From Fortiea contorta PCC 7126 (GTDB lineage: Bacteria; Cyanobacteriota; Cyanobacteriia; Cyanobacteriales; Nostocaceae): a DNA stretch of 64,000 nucleotides. Of this stretch, positions 54,176 to 62,306 are shown one piece after another. Under the pieces are notes generated by a model. The model searched no databases. It was not told the DNA's origin and saw only the letters and a program-made list of their open reading frames with translations. Each line of letters begins with the position of its first letter. The stretch's first letter is position 1. The position numbers and the translations under genes were made by a program. The DNA lies in contig NZ_KB235930.1 in the NCBI RefSeq assembly GCF_000332295.1, forward strand, positions 1,865,895 to 1,929,894, written 5' to 3'.

Positions 54176-54579
54176 TTAAAAATCACCTCTTGCTCTAGCC
54201 TAAATACAACTATATTAACCTTGTAATCCTCCACCAAAAGTTTAGCAATTGGCTCGTCAAAGATATCGGCGTATACTTCATCACGCACAGCGAGATAGAG
54301 AATGCGCTCAGGATTTGTTCTGGTCATCACAGAACGGTATGCGAGATACTGTCCCAGTGAGTGTTCCAAATCAGTCATGTCTGAGACACTGCGAAATGTT
54401 TTAATCTCAACTGCTATTCGCTGTCCTTCCTTTTCAGCAGCAATGAGTTTTTCTGCACCTAAGTCAACATACATATCTCTTTTTCCCCACTTGAGATGAA
54501 AAGGATCATCGGTAATTGTCCACCCGTCTTTAATTAGGGCATTTTTGACGTTATTGTGATAGCGGTCTTTAGCTGGCAT
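54145..54579 (-). CDS. xisH: XisH-like PD-(D/E)XK protein
   Basis: 144 residues. The fold is nuclease-like: DMYVDLGAEKLIAAEKEG supplies the acidic residues and RIAVEIKTF the ExK. Motifs ALIKDGWTITDDPF and LGQYLAYRSVM are typical of XisH. An active nuclease centre therefore looks intact. It is first in the xisH-xisI pair; no xisF recombinase or fdxN element is seen in the window, so the job here is unknown. Confidence 0.92.
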   Translation of the reverse strand: MPAKDRYHNNVKNALIKDGWTITDDPFHLKWGKRDMYVDLGAEKLIAAEKEGQRIAVEIKTFRSVSDMTDLEHSLGQYLAYRSVMTRTNPERILYLAVRDEVYADIFDEPIAKLLVEDYKVNIVVFRLEQEVIFKWIPWSNTGN

Positions 54580-54622
54580 ATGTGGCTTAATTTCTGATTT
54601 ATGAATGCAAAATTTTGCGTCT

Positions 54623-57091
54623 TTATTCCTCTCCGTTTTCGACTTTTGCTACTACCAATGTAGTTTTTAAAACCGCATCTGGATTCAAACTAATTGAGTC
54701 AATTCCTTGCTCAACTAAAAATTTAGCAAACTCTGGATAATCGCTTGGTGCTTGTCCACAAATACCGATTTTCCGGTGGCGTTTTTTGGCTGCAGCGATC
54801 GCCATTTTTACCATCCGCTTTACACCTTGGCTGCGTTCATCAAATAACCGCGCTACCAGTGCTGAATCCCTATCTATACCTAAAGTTAGCTGGGTGAGGT
54901 CGTTGGAACCAATGGAAAAACCATCGAATACCTCGGCAAATTCCTCAGCCATAATCACATTATTTGGTAACTCGCACATCACATAAACTTGCAAGTGATT
55001 CACACCTTGCTCTAAACCATTTTTTGCCATTTCTGCTAACACCAAATGCCCTTCTTCTGGTGTGCGACAAAAAGGAATCATCGGGATAACGTTAGTTAAT
55101 CCCATCTCTTCCCTGACTCGCTTAATGGCTTGACATTCTAAAGCAAAAGCTGCTTGATAACCAGGATCATAATAACGCGCCGCCCCTCGCCACCCTAGCA
55201 TGGGGTTTTCTTCGTCGGGTTCAAATTGTTGACCACCTAATAGATTGGCATATTCATTGCTTTTGAAATCAGACATTCTCACAATTACCGATTTGGGATA
55301 AAATGCTGCAGCAATTGTGCCGATACCTTGGGCTAATTTATCAACAAAATATTGCGGTTTATCTTCATAAAGCGCCGTGATTTCTGCTATTTTTGTCTTG
55401 ACAAAATCATCTTCTAACTGATGATATTTAATCAACGCCATCGGATGAATTTGAATTTGGTTAGCGATGATAAACTCTGTCCGCGCTAAACCTACGCCAT
55501 CATTAGGAATTGCAGATAAACTCAATGCTTCCTGGGGATTACCCACATTCATCAAAATTTGGGTGCGGGTGCGGGGTATATTTTCCAGACGAACTTCTTG
55601 GACTGCAAACGGTAACAAACCTGCATATACTTTCCCTTCTTCACCTTCAGCGCAAGAAATTGTTACCTCTTGACCAAATTTCAAAATTTCCGTAGCATTG
55701 CCACAACCGACGATCGCTGGTACTCCTAATTCTCGCGCAATGATGGCTGCATGACACGTGCGTCCACCAGAATTAGTCACAATCGCCCTGGCGCGTTTCA
55801 TAATCGGTTCCCAGTCAGGGTCAGTTCTTTCTGTCACCAACACCTCCCCAGCTTGGAACTGGTCAAGATTTCTAGGATCGAGGATCAGCCTGACTTTTCC
55901 TTGGCTAATGGCTGTCCCCACAGCGCGACCGCTGACTAGGGGATGGAGAGATGGGGATTGTGTTAACTCATCTCCTGCATCTTTACTGACAAAACGATAA
56001 CTCCGCAACACATGTTCTTGTTTTTGTGATTGCACAGTTTCCGGACGGGCTTGAACGACAAATAGCTGATTAGTAATCCCATCTTTTGCCCATTCAATGT
56101 CCATTGGGCTATAAGTTTTGTGGACGCGGGAATAATGTTCTTCAATCACACACGCCCAATTTGCTAGCTGGAGAATCTCGTCGTCAGTTAAGGTGTATTT
56201 ATTTTTTTCACTAACAGCAACTGGAATATTTTTGGTGAATTTAGAACCGTCATCATACACCATTTTCCATTGTTTACTGCCTAATTTTTTATCAATAATT
56301 GGACGATAACCAGCTTTTAAAGTCGGTTTAAAAACATAATATTCATCGGGGTTAACTGTTCCTTGAACTACGTTTTCTCCTAAACCATAGGCGGCGGTAA
56401 TTAATGCTGTATCCTTAAAGCCTGTTTCTGTATCGATGGAGAACATGACCCCGGAAGAAGCTAAATCAGAACGTACCATTTTTTGCACACCCACAGCTAA
56501 AGCGATGCTGAAATGATCGAATCCCTTAGCGTGGCGATAGGAAATGGCGCGGTCGGTAAACAAAGACGCAAAGCAGCGATGACAAGCGGCTAGGACGCTT
56601 TCGATACTCACAACATTGAGGTAGGATTCCTGCTGTCCAGCAAAACTAGCATCGGGGAGGTCTTCGGCGGTGGCGCTAGAACGGACAGCCACATCTGTAT
56701 CACCGTGGTATTGGTCGCATAAACTTTCGTAGGCTGCAGTGATCGCCTGTCGCAATTCTACAGGAAATGGTGTGTGCATTAATAGCGATCGCGCTTTTTT
56801 TCCCCGTGCTTGTAAATTTTTCACATCGTCTACATCTAAGTCAGCAAACAGTTGACGCAACTTGGCTTCTAAACCCGCAGATTCAATGAAATAGCGATAT
56901 GCATAAGCTGTAGTGGCGAATCCTTGCGGAACATTCACGCCTTGAGGCGTCAACTGCTGAATCATTTCTCCCAGTGAGGCGTTCTTTCCACCGACCAAAG
57001 GGATATCAGTTATACCCACCTCATGAAACCAGAGAATGAGCGATCGCTCTTTAGCCGCCTGAGATAAAGTATTTTTAGCTACTGTAACCAT
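54623..57091 (-). CDS. ppsA: phosphoenolpyruvate synthase
   Basis: 822 residues from ATG 57091, chosen because GGAGG lies nine bases upstream (complement at 57100-57105); an upstream ATG at 57124 lacks this. Converts pyruvate and ATP to PEP, AMP and phosphate. N-terminal ATP-grasp domain (GGKNASLGEMIQQL at about 30), swivelling phospho-His domain (NSGGRTCHAAIIARELGVPAIVG), C-terminal PEP barrel with catalytic Cys (GICGQAPSD). Full length. The linker TQSPSLHPLVSG before the phospho-His domain is coded by GGATGGAGAGATGGGGA-type repeat-like DNA. Confidence 0.95.
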   Translation of the reverse strand: MVTVAKNTLSQAAKERSLILWFHEVGITDIPLVGGKNASLGEMIQQLTPQGVNVPQGFATTAYAYRYFIESAGLEAKLRQLFADLDVDDVKNLQARGKKARSLLMHTPFPVELRQAITAAYESLCDQYHGDTDVAVRSSATAEDLPDASFAGQQESYLNVVSIESVLAACHRCFASLFTDRAISYRHAKGFDHFSIALAVGVQKMVRSDLASSGVMFSIDTETGFKDTALITAAYGLGENVVQGTVNPDEYYVFKPTLKAGYRPIIDKKLGSKQWKMVYDDGSKFTKNIPVAVSEKNKYTLTDDEILQLANWACVIEEHYSRVHKTYSPMDIEWAKDGITNQLFVVQARPETVQSQKQEHVLRSYRFVSKDAGDELTQSPSLHPLVSGRAVGTAISQGKVRLILDPRNLDQFQAGEVLVTERTDPDWEPIMKRARAIVTNSGGRTCHAAIIARELGVPAIVGCGNATEILKFGQEVTISCAEGEEGKVYAGLLPFAVQEVRLENIPRTRTQILMNVGNPQEALSLSAIPNDGVGLARTEFIIANQIQIHPMALIKYHQLEDDFVKTKIAEITALYEDKPQYFVDKLAQGIGTIAAAFYPKSVIVRMSDFKSNEYANLLGGQQFEPDEENPMLGWRGAARYYDPGYQAAFALECQAIKRVREEMGLTNVIPMIPFCRTPEEGHLVLAEMAKNGLEQGVNHLQVYVMCELPNNVIMAEEFAEVFDGFSIGSNDLTQLTLGIDRDSALVARLFDERSQGVKRMVKMAIAAAKKRHRKIGICGQAPSDYPEFAKFLVEQGIDSISLNPDAVLKTTLVVAKVENGEE

Positions 57092-57437
57092 CAGTATTTC
57101 CTCCCAAGTAGATGCTCTGGTCATCAGCGCGTCATCACGACGATGATTTTGCCCATATTAAATTCTAAGTTTTTCCCACCGTAGTGTGTGGATTACAGCC
57201 CATTGTCGGCGCCAACTTCCAGCAAAATGATTTTGAGCAAAAGCATAGGGTATGGAACATTGGGCAAAAATCGCTTTTTTGCCTATTGTTGATTGTTTAT
57301 TGCCTTTTTTCCTATCATTTGGTGTATCAAATTATATGCTTGCTTCCATAACCCGAATACTTGAAAATTAACTGATGACCGGAAATTGACACCATTGATC
57401 TAGACGCTGAAAACGAGATTACCAAAAGCCATCTATG
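57092..57437. other. ppsA upstream region
   Basis: 346 bp holding the presumed ppsA promoter. No gene or clear fold is seen. It borders the 21-bp tandem array. Confidence 0.4.
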
Positions 57438-57731
57438 ACCTGCAATGTTAATGCATCCACCTGCAATGTTAGTCGATTCACCTGCAACATTAGTGAACTG
57501 ACCTGCAATGTTAATGCATCCACCTACAACGTTAGTGGACTAACCTGCAATGTTAGTGAACTGAGCTGCAACATTAGTGGACTCACCTGCAACATTAGTG
57601 GACTCACCTGCAACATTAGTGGACTCACCTGCAACATTAGTGGACTCACCTACAACATTAGTGGACTCACCTACAACATTAGTGGACTCACCTGCAACGT
57701 TAGTGGACTAACCTGCAAAGTAAAGGTTTAA
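57435..57731 (+). CDS. possible heptad-repeat peptide TCN[IV]SGL
   Basis: 98 codons spanning the tandem array, giving one Cys every seven residues. The frame is open because the 21-bp unit has no stop in this phase. No Shine-Dalgarno and no similarity is known, so it is listed as a possibility only. If translated it would be a short Cys-spaced repeat protein. Confidence 0.2.
   Translation: MTCNVNASTCNVSRFTCNISELTCNVNASTYNVSGLTCNVSELSCNISGLTCNISGLTCNISGLTCNISGLTYNISGLTYNISGLTCNVSGLTCKVKV
57438..57722. repeat. 21-bp tandem array, 13 full units
   Basis: Units start at 57438 and recur exactly every 21 bp to 57710, then a partial unit. Consensus ACCTGCAACATTAGTGGACTC. Units 1-6 are diverged (GTTAATGCATCC, GTTAGTGAACTG), whereas units 7-13 are nearly identical, showing recent expansion at the 3' side. 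A frame from ATG 57435 reads through all units as a TCNISGL heptad for 98 residues, but no ribosome site is seen. Confidence 0.95.
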
Positions 57732-57788
57732 AGCCGAGTGAAATTATGAGTAGCTTACTTTTCCCTAATCCCTAATCCCTAATCCCTT
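57723..57788. repeat. CCCTAAT heptamer repeat
   Basis: Three to four copies of CCCTAAT at about 57762-57786, of the short tandemly repeated class characteristic of heterocystous cyanobacteria. Confidence 0.75.
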
Positions 57789-58274
57789 TCATTTATTCGG
57801 TTGTGCAATCCGAACTTCAATATCTTCTAAAGTTTGCAACAATAAACGCTTTGCCTGCAACTGCCAACCCCACTTCTGAATTCTAAAAGCTGCTACAGTT
57901 CCACCTATAGCGGCTAGCAAAGCTACAGGTTGATTCAAAGAAATTCCCAACAGCAAACCTAATCCAGCAATTCCCCAAAATGGTAAAGCTGCAGCTTGTC
58001 TCTGTTCCTCCACAATTTTGGCAATTTGATTAGCCTGCATACTAGCTAACAGTGCCTCTTTAACTTGTCGCTGTTCTGCCATCGATACCGATAAACCAAT
58101 CTTACGGCGCAGCTTTTCGATTTTGCGAGCATCTGTGCTATACTCGGTCAGCTCATCCTCAGCCATCTTCAGCAGTCTTTCTAGTTGGGACATTGTGTAT
58201 TGCATCCGGTATTTAGATACACTCATTATCCCGAAAACAGCCAGTAGTAGACTGACACAGCTAAAATAGTTCAT
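57789..58274 (-). CDS. small membrane protein with coiled coil, hypothetical
   Basis: 161 residues. A hydrophobic N-terminal segment (about 4-18) precedes a charged helical region (about 28-95: MSQLERLLKMAEDELTEYSTDARKIEKLRRKI). Two close transmembrane helices follow at about 98-128 (FWGIAGLGLLLGISL, VALLAAIGGTVAAF), then an amphipathic tail. The start could instead be the Met at residue 28, which would remove the first hydrophobic part. Function not recognised. Confidence 0.6.
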   Translation of the reverse strand: MNYFSCVSLLLAVFGIMSVSKYRMQYTMSQLERLLKMAEDELTEYSTDARKIEKLRRKIGLSVSMAEQRQVKEALLASMQANQIAKIVEEQRQAAALPFWGIAGLGLLLGISLNQPVALLAAIGGTVAAFRIQKWGWQLQAKRLLLQTLEDIEVRIAQPNK

Positions 58275-58479
58275 TAGAAGTAGGTTGGTGGAGCGAAGCG
58301 CAACTACAAAATCTATTACACAAATTTAGCCTTGTCATGCCAGTATGGTGTGTCACGGCAATGGCAGGATTTGAGTATAAGTGACAGTATAAATCGCCGT
58401 AACGCACCGCTTGACCATCTGCTTTAACTGCCATTTAAGCTTTACTTTTCTACAGCAGTACTTGCGAGAGTAATTAGTT

Positions 58480-59058
58480 ATGACTACATTAACCAAAAAA
58501 CTTACACTAGAAGAGTATCTTGCTTATGACGATGAGACAGACGTTAAATATGAGCTTGTGGATGGGGAATTAGTAGTAATGCCACCAGAAACCAATAGAA
58601 ATAATCGGATTTCTCTCTACTTGCTATCAGAATTTCTAAAGCTAGTCCCTTTCTACCTCATCTGTCACAAAGATACAGAAATTGTGGTGACTGGAAGACA
58701 AACACGAGTGCGACTTCCAGATTTGATGATTTTAACTGAAGAATTATACACAGCGATCGCAGGCAAACGTGCTACCATCACCCCAGATATGCCATCCCCA
58801 GCACTGGTAGTTGAGGTGGTTTCCCCTGGTAAAGTTAACGAAGACAGAGACTACCGCTACAAGCGTTCCGAATACGCTGCACGCGGAATTCCCGAATACT
58901 GGATTGTCGATGCTGGTAACGCCAAAGTTACCCTGCTCACCTTGGTAGATGGATTTTACGAAGAAGCAGTGTTTCTAGAAAACAATCACATCATCTCAGC
59001 TACATTTCCTGAATTAAAACTCACCGCAGCCCAAATTCTCACAGTCGGGGAAGAATGA
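58480..59058 (+). CDS. Uma2-family PD-(D/E)XK nuclease-like protein
   Basis: 192 residues, the DUF820/Uma2 family expanded in cyanobacteria. Markers: [38 protein letters not shown] (Asp); [11 protein letters not shown] (Glu); [20 protein letters not shown]. The nuclease core looks intact. The biological role of Uma2 proteins is not settled; many lie near mobile DNA. A second family member follows 327 bp later. Confidence 0.88.
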   Translation: MTTLTKKLTLEEYLAYDDETDVKYELVDGELVVMPPETNRNNRISLYLLSEFLKLVPFYLICHKDTEIVVTGRQTRVRLPDLMILTEELYTAIAGKRATITPDMPSPALVVEVVSPGKVNEDRDYRYKRSEYAARGIPEYWIVDAGNAKVTLLTLVDGFYEEAVFLENNHIISATFPELKLTAAQILTVGEE

Positions 59059-59076
59059 CATCCGCGTTGGCGTAGC

Positions 59077-59187
59077 TTAACCATTATGCATTTGCTTAAT
59101 TACTGACAAAGGTAAAAATAGTTCCAAGGATGCATCTTCCAGGCTGACGAAGCCATAGCGAGAGTAGTAAGTTTTGGCACTTTCATC
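59077..59187 (-). pseudogene. C-terminal relic of a GNAT acetyltransferase
   Basis: The minus strand encodes DESAKTYYSRYGFVSLEDAS, then LELFLPLSVIKQMHNG and a stop. This is the last third of a GNAT protein of the type used as TacT-like toxins (A..FY..YGF, then LFLP). The N-terminal part and acetyl-CoA loop are missing. It is a fragment of a former gene, perhaps of a toxin-antitoxin unit. Confidence 0.7.
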
Positions 59188-59192
59188 AAAAA

Positions 59193-59222
59193 ACCTCCGC
59201 GTACCTCCGCGTACCTCCGCGT
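59193..59222. repeat. 10-bp tandem repeat CCTCCGCGTA x3
   Basis: Three adjacent copies, the last ending GTT, followed by AAAAAAA. It belongs to a well-known dispersed Nostocales element ending in GCGTTAAAAA. Confidence 0.85.
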
Positions 59223-59385
59223 TAAAAAAATTTAGTATTTGGTGCAGCCTCACAAAGAAACAGTATTATCCAGTAATTCAATGACTCTCACTGAAACATT
59301 CCTGGTGTTTTTTCAAGGCTGCTTTTAACTTGGCGTTCGGTAAAGGAGGAGTTTTAATAAAATGATTGAGGTGGAACAATAAATT

Positions 59386-60051
59386 ATGGCTCAAGCCTTA
59401 CGTAAATTAATAAATTTTGAAGATTTTGCAGCGTGGCGGCCCGAGGGCAGAAGATACGAATTACATGATGGTGTGATTGTTGAAATGGCACAACCAACAG
59501 GCGAGCATGAAGATATTGTGGGTTTTTTGGCACTAGAAATATCTGTTGATATCAAGCGTCTAAATCTACCTTATTACATTCCAAAAACTGTATTAGTAAA
59601 ACCACTTGAAGGTGAATCAGCCTATTCGCCTGATATATTAATAATCAATCGACCAAATTTAGTGAATGAGCCTCTATGGAAAAAAGAATCGACTGTATCC
59701 CAATCTGCATCTATTCCATTGGTCATTGAAGTTGTTAGTACGGCAGTTGCTTCAAGCCGGGAAACCCGTCCAACGCACTGCCTCAGTAACTGGCGAGATG
59801 ATTACTACAAAAAACTAGCTGATTATGAAGCTATAGGTATTCCTGAATATTGGATTATAGATTACGCAGCTCTAGGAGCTAGAAAGTTTATTGGTAATCC
59901 GAAAGAGCCTACTATATCGATTTATCAATTAATCGACGGTGAGTACCAAGTTACTCAATTTAGAAACAGCGACCGCATCGTCTCGTCTACTTTCCCAGAG
60001 TTCAATTTAACCGCCGAGCAGATTTTCCAAGCTGGAAGTCTACCAACATAA
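59386..60051 (+). CDS. Uma2-family protein with 15-residue repeat insertion
   Basis: 221 residues. Uma2 markers: FEDFAAWRPEGRRYELHDGVIVEMAQPTGEHE, AYSPDILII (Asp), PLVIEVVST (Glu), YYKKLADYEAIGIPEYWIIDY. Between EVVST and NWRDDYYKK lie 15 additional residues, AVASSRETRPTHCLS, encoded by a 45-bp palindromic repeat. The frame is kept, and the insert falls just after the catalytic Glu, before the Lys-bearing helix. Activity may be altered. It is the second of two uma2 genes here. Confidence 0.88.
   Translation: MAQALRKLINFEDFAAWRPEGRRYELHDGVIVEMAQPTGEHEDIVGFLALEISVDIKRLNLPYYIPKTVLVKPLEGESAYSPDILIINRPNLVNEPLWKKESTVSQSASIPLVIEVVSTAVASSRETRPTHCLSNWRDDYYKKLADYEAIGIPEYWIIDYAALGARKFIGNPKEPTISIYQLIDGEYQVTQFRNSDRIVSSTFPEFNLTAEQIFQAGSLPT
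59743..59787. repeat. 45-bp palindromic repeat within uma2
   Basis: GGCAGT (59742-59747) / ACTGCC (59777-59782) outer arms surround a CGGGAAACCCG core. AGTA occurs on both sides, 48 bp apart (59737 and 59785), as a possible target duplication. Length and the encoded SSRETRP equal those of the intergenic tandem units at 15426-15530. Confidence 0.8.
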
Positions 60052-60120
60052 CCACGACATCACCTGACTGATTTTGAGGACAGACCTTTTATCCCCGGTT
60101 GAATGATTACTTAAAGAAAT

Positions 60121-60825
60121 TTAATACTGCCAACATTTTAGATCCCAATCACAACCTGCTACCGCCACAGCCGCAACGCAATTATCAGCAGGGACAATTT
60201 CTAAAAGACTCCAGTTTGCAGATGTTGGCAATCTAGCTGGTTCCGTAGGCGTTAAATAAATTTCCGCTTGCTCTAACTCGGCTATTCCCGCACCCGTGGC
60301 TTTTAAATAAGCTTCCTTACAAGTCCAGTAGCGGAAGAAAACTTCTTGTTGTTGAATAGGAGAAAGCGATCGCATTATTTCACATTCCCTAGGCAAAAAA
60401 AACCGATCAGCCAAAGCCGCCACATCGTCAATTGGGCGAATGTATTCTAAATCTACACCAACTTGGCGATCGCTCACCGCACACAAACCTAATCCTTGAG
60501 AGTGCGACAAATTGAACGCCAGCCCACTTTTAGTCAACTTCTGGGCTAATATCGGTTTACCGCGAGGTTCATAATCAAACCGCACCTCACCAGGAGCAAT
60601 ACCCAAATAGTTGCTCAATATAGCTCTGAGACTACCACGCCCAGCAATGAAACGCTGGCGATGCTCCTGAAAATGAAATCTTTGAGCACGAGCCATCTCA
60701 TCGCTAGAAAGAGTCACTTGAAAATCTTCCAGCTTTGATTGCAGCTCGTCAAGGTTGATTCGCCACAAATGAACATCATCAGGCGACAAAGTTAAATCAG
60801 TTGGTGCAGATAGCCAGTTTGTCAT
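60121..60825 (-). CDS. 4'-phosphopantetheinyl transferase (HetI/Sfp type)
   Basis: 234 residues from ATG 60825; an ATG at 60873 adds a low-complexity Pro/His stretch encoded by repeat-like CTCATCC DNA and is less likely. Sfp-type motifs: LAFNLSHSQGLGLCAVS, VGVDLEYIRP (Mg-binding Asp/Glu), FFRYWTCKEAYLKATGAG (WxxKEAxxK). It activates acyl or peptidyl carrier proteins of fatty acid, polyketide or peptide synthesis. In Anabaena the homologue HetI is tied to heterocyst glycolipid synthesis; no hgl genes are seen here. Confidence 0.88.
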   Translation of the reverse strand: MTNWLSAPTDLTLSPDDVHLWRINLDELQSKLEDFQVTLSSDEMARAQRFHFQEHRQRFIAGRGSLRAILSNYLGIAPGEVRFDYEPRGKPILAQKLTKSGLAFNLSHSQGLGLCAVSDRQVGVDLEYIRPIDDVAALADRFFLPRECEIMRSLSPIQQQEVFFRYWTCKEAYLKATGAGIAELEQAEIYLTPTEPARLPTSANWSLLEIVPADNCVAAVAVAGCDWDLKCWQY

Positions 60826-60926
60826 TTTGGGATGAGGGGGATGAGGAAGATCAGGAGGATGAAGAAGAGTCATGCTTTCCTGACTCCCTGATCTTCTCCT
60901 GCTCTCTGTTGCGCTTATTATGAGCG

Positions 60927-61187
60927 CTATTGCACTATAATTGATCTGTTTAAAATGCTCATCACCTCGTCTGGGTTGGGACTTGGTATCAGCGGACTCC
61001 AGTTACCAACATCTGCGTAGCCAATCACCTGCAGGTAATGAATTGTGCTGGTTACGGCTTTGGGTGAACCAATTAATAAGTGTTTAAGTGGTTCTCTAAC
61101 AGGGGTGGCTGGGGAGTTGCTTGGAGTGAAAACAGCCATATTTTGGCCATTAGCTAAAAAGCTAGTGACTATCAATTGTGACATCAT
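60927..61187 (-). CDS. small hypothetical protein
   Basis: 86 residues. The C-terminal half LIGSPKAVTSTIHYLQVIGYADVGNWSPLIPSPNPDEVMSIL looks like a conserved folded core that I recall from cyanobacterial hypotheticals, often near phosphopantetheinyl transferases or regulators; the N-terminus is less convincing. No domain assigned. Confidence 0.55.
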   Translation of the reverse strand: MMSQLIVTSFLANGQNMAVFTPSNSPATPVREPLKHLLIGSPKAVTSTIHYLQVIGYADVGNWSPLIPSPNPDEVMSILNRSIIVQ

Positions 61188-61219
61188 TGTATTTATATCC
61201 CGATATAGGGTTTACATTG

Positions 61220-61258
61220 AAGGCGATCGCCCATTCCCCCAAGAACTGCGATCGCCTT
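61220..61258. repeat. HIP1-based hairpin
   Basis: AAGGCGATCGC (61220-61230) / GCGATCGCCTT (61248-61258): 11-bp perfect arms, each holding a HIP1 octamer, 17-nt loop, lying between divergent genes. Confidence 0.85.
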
Positions 61259-61283
61259 TCTCCTTAATAATATACGTTGACGT

Positions 61284-61363
61284 ATTGACGTGTCAATGTG
61301 CTAAAGTAATATTGGCAGAAAAAAACTATAAAGTGTTGGTGTGTTGATGTATTGACGCACCAA
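61284..61363. promoter_or_regulatory. TTGAC-repeat operator region of the HTH gene
   Basis: ATTGAC-GT-GTCAAT (61284-61297) is a short-spaced inverted repeat embedded in repeated TTGACG words. A second imperfect inverted repeat, TTGGTGTG (61336-61343) / CGCACCAA (61356-61363), also contains TTGATGTATTGACG. Both lie in the 160 bp before the small HTH gene and suit autoregulation. Confidence 0.5.
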
Positions 61364-61417
61364 AAATGTACTTTGGCGCGTAAATTAAGTTCAGAACAAA
61401 AATTATGTGGTTCTGAA

Positions 61418-61639
61418 ATGCCTAAGTACGTTGACCTTTCTCGTTATTGGACGGAAGACAAAAACTTATCTATTCAAAAAGCCAAAGAGATGACCGGGTT
61501 GGACAAAAGAACCTTATCCTCTGCTAAACAAGGGCGATTTGAGCGTGGTCAGTTTGAGACTCTCTTTAAACTAAGAGATTTAGCTTCTCAATTAGCTGGA
61601 AAACCATTAACACTAGAAGAAATTTTTAAAGATGATTAA
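61418..61639 (+). CDS. small HTH protein, antitoxin-like
   Basis: 73 residues from ATG 61418; the open frame begins at 61352, but that stretch has no coding character and carries the operator repeat. Sequence LSIQKAKEMTGLDKRTLSSAKQGRFERGQFETLFKLRDL is an XRE/Cro-like helix-turn-helix, ending with GKPLTLEEIFKDD. It heads a three-gene plus-strand module (HTH, DUF6972-like, short acidic protein) with gaps of 35 bp and an overlap. It probably represses the module. Confidence 0.7.
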   Translation: MPKYVDLSRYWTEDKNLSIQKAKEMTGLDKRTLSSAKQGRFERGQFETLFKLRDLASQLAGKPLTLEEIFKDD

Positions 61640-61674
61640 TGACAATTCTGAGGTAATGTGCGATCGCCCAACCC

Positions 61675-62034
61675 ATGAGCGGAATTAACCGAGATATCAC
61701 CCCAGATCCTCGACCAAGCCTGATTGATCGCCATTTGCCTAATACCCCTCAAGTCCAACGATTACTCCGAAGAGAAGGTAGAGCGCATGTATTCAACGAT
61801 CGCGAAACCTTAGAAAGAGTTACGCAGGCTATCATTGCCAGTGGAGAACGAACTGGAATAGATGACCAAGCGGATGATTACGAACGATATGGACTCTACT
61901 TTCCAGAAGCGATCGGTTACATAATTAAAACAAATGGGAGTCAAATCCTACTTTACTACGGTGAGATCAAAATCGTGAAGACAACAGGTGAGTATCATGC
62001 AATCCCACGCACTAGCCCTCGCAGAACAAGCTAA
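61675..62034 (+). CDS. DUF6972-like protein
   Basis: 119 residues. The core AHVFNDRETLERVTQAIIASGERTG, DDYERYGLYFPEAIGYIIKTNGSQILLYYGEIKI and YHAIPRTSP resembles small nuclease-like or polymorphic-toxin C-terminal domains annotated in cyanobacteria as DUF6972 (from memory). His, Glu and Arg residues of AHVF/RETLERV and YHAIPR could be catalytic (inference). The next gene begins 47 bp before this one ends, so the two are coupled. Confidence 0.6.
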   Translation: MSGINRDITPDPRPSLIDRHLPNTPQVQRLLRREGRAHVFNDRETLERVTQAIIASGERTGIDDQADDYERYGLYFPEAIGYIIKTNGSQILLYYGEIKIVKTTGEYHAIPRTSPRRTS

Positions 62035-62254
62035 GACATGGAAGTTTTTAGAACTTTGGGTTGATCCAGTTCTTTTTCCCCCTCAGATTCTCATGCTAGT
62101 TGGCAATCAAGACGGCACTTGTCGAATTTTCAATCCTGCATCTAACTATAAGCTCGTAGTCACGCACTCCAACTATCAAGCCGCCCAAGAATGGCTTCTT
62201 GAAGATGAATATGAACGAGTTAAAGGTCAACTTTTGGCTGAGGAAGTTCTCTAA
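61997..62254 (+). CDS. small acidic partner protein, hypothetical
   Basis: 85 residues from ATG 61997; a GTG at 61988 is an alternative. It overlaps the DUF6972-like gene by about 38 bp. KTWKFLELWVDPVLFPPQILMLVGNQDG and SNYQAAQEWLLEDEYERVKGQLLAEE make a compact, acidic protein suited to bind the preceding product, as an immunity protein or antitoxin would (inference). No family recognised. Confidence 0.6.
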   Translation: MQSHALALAEQAKTWKFLELWVDPVLFPPQILMLVGNQDGTCRIFNPASNYKLVVTHSNYQAAQEWLLEDEYERVKGQLLAEEVL

Positions 62255-62306
62255 ATCATGGGCTTAAATTTTTGCAGAAACGGCGCATCAAGATTTATCA
62301 GCGCGC

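Larger units (their letters stand above)
59059..59385. other. gap with GNAT relic and CCTCCGCGTA repeats
   Basis: 327 bp between two uma2 genes. It contains a minus-strand acetyltransferase fragment (59077-59187) and three tandem CCTCCGCGTA units (about 59193-59222). The second half shows nothing further except an AGGAGG-like site at about 59345. Confidence 0.65.

Noticed and set aside
54145-54579. Uma2 assignment for the XisH gene
   Set aside because: Both are PD-(D/E)XK-like, but the motifs and the coupled xisI partner fit XisH.
57438-57722. CRISPR-like array
   Set aside because: The units are contiguous 21-bp tandem repeats without unique spacers.
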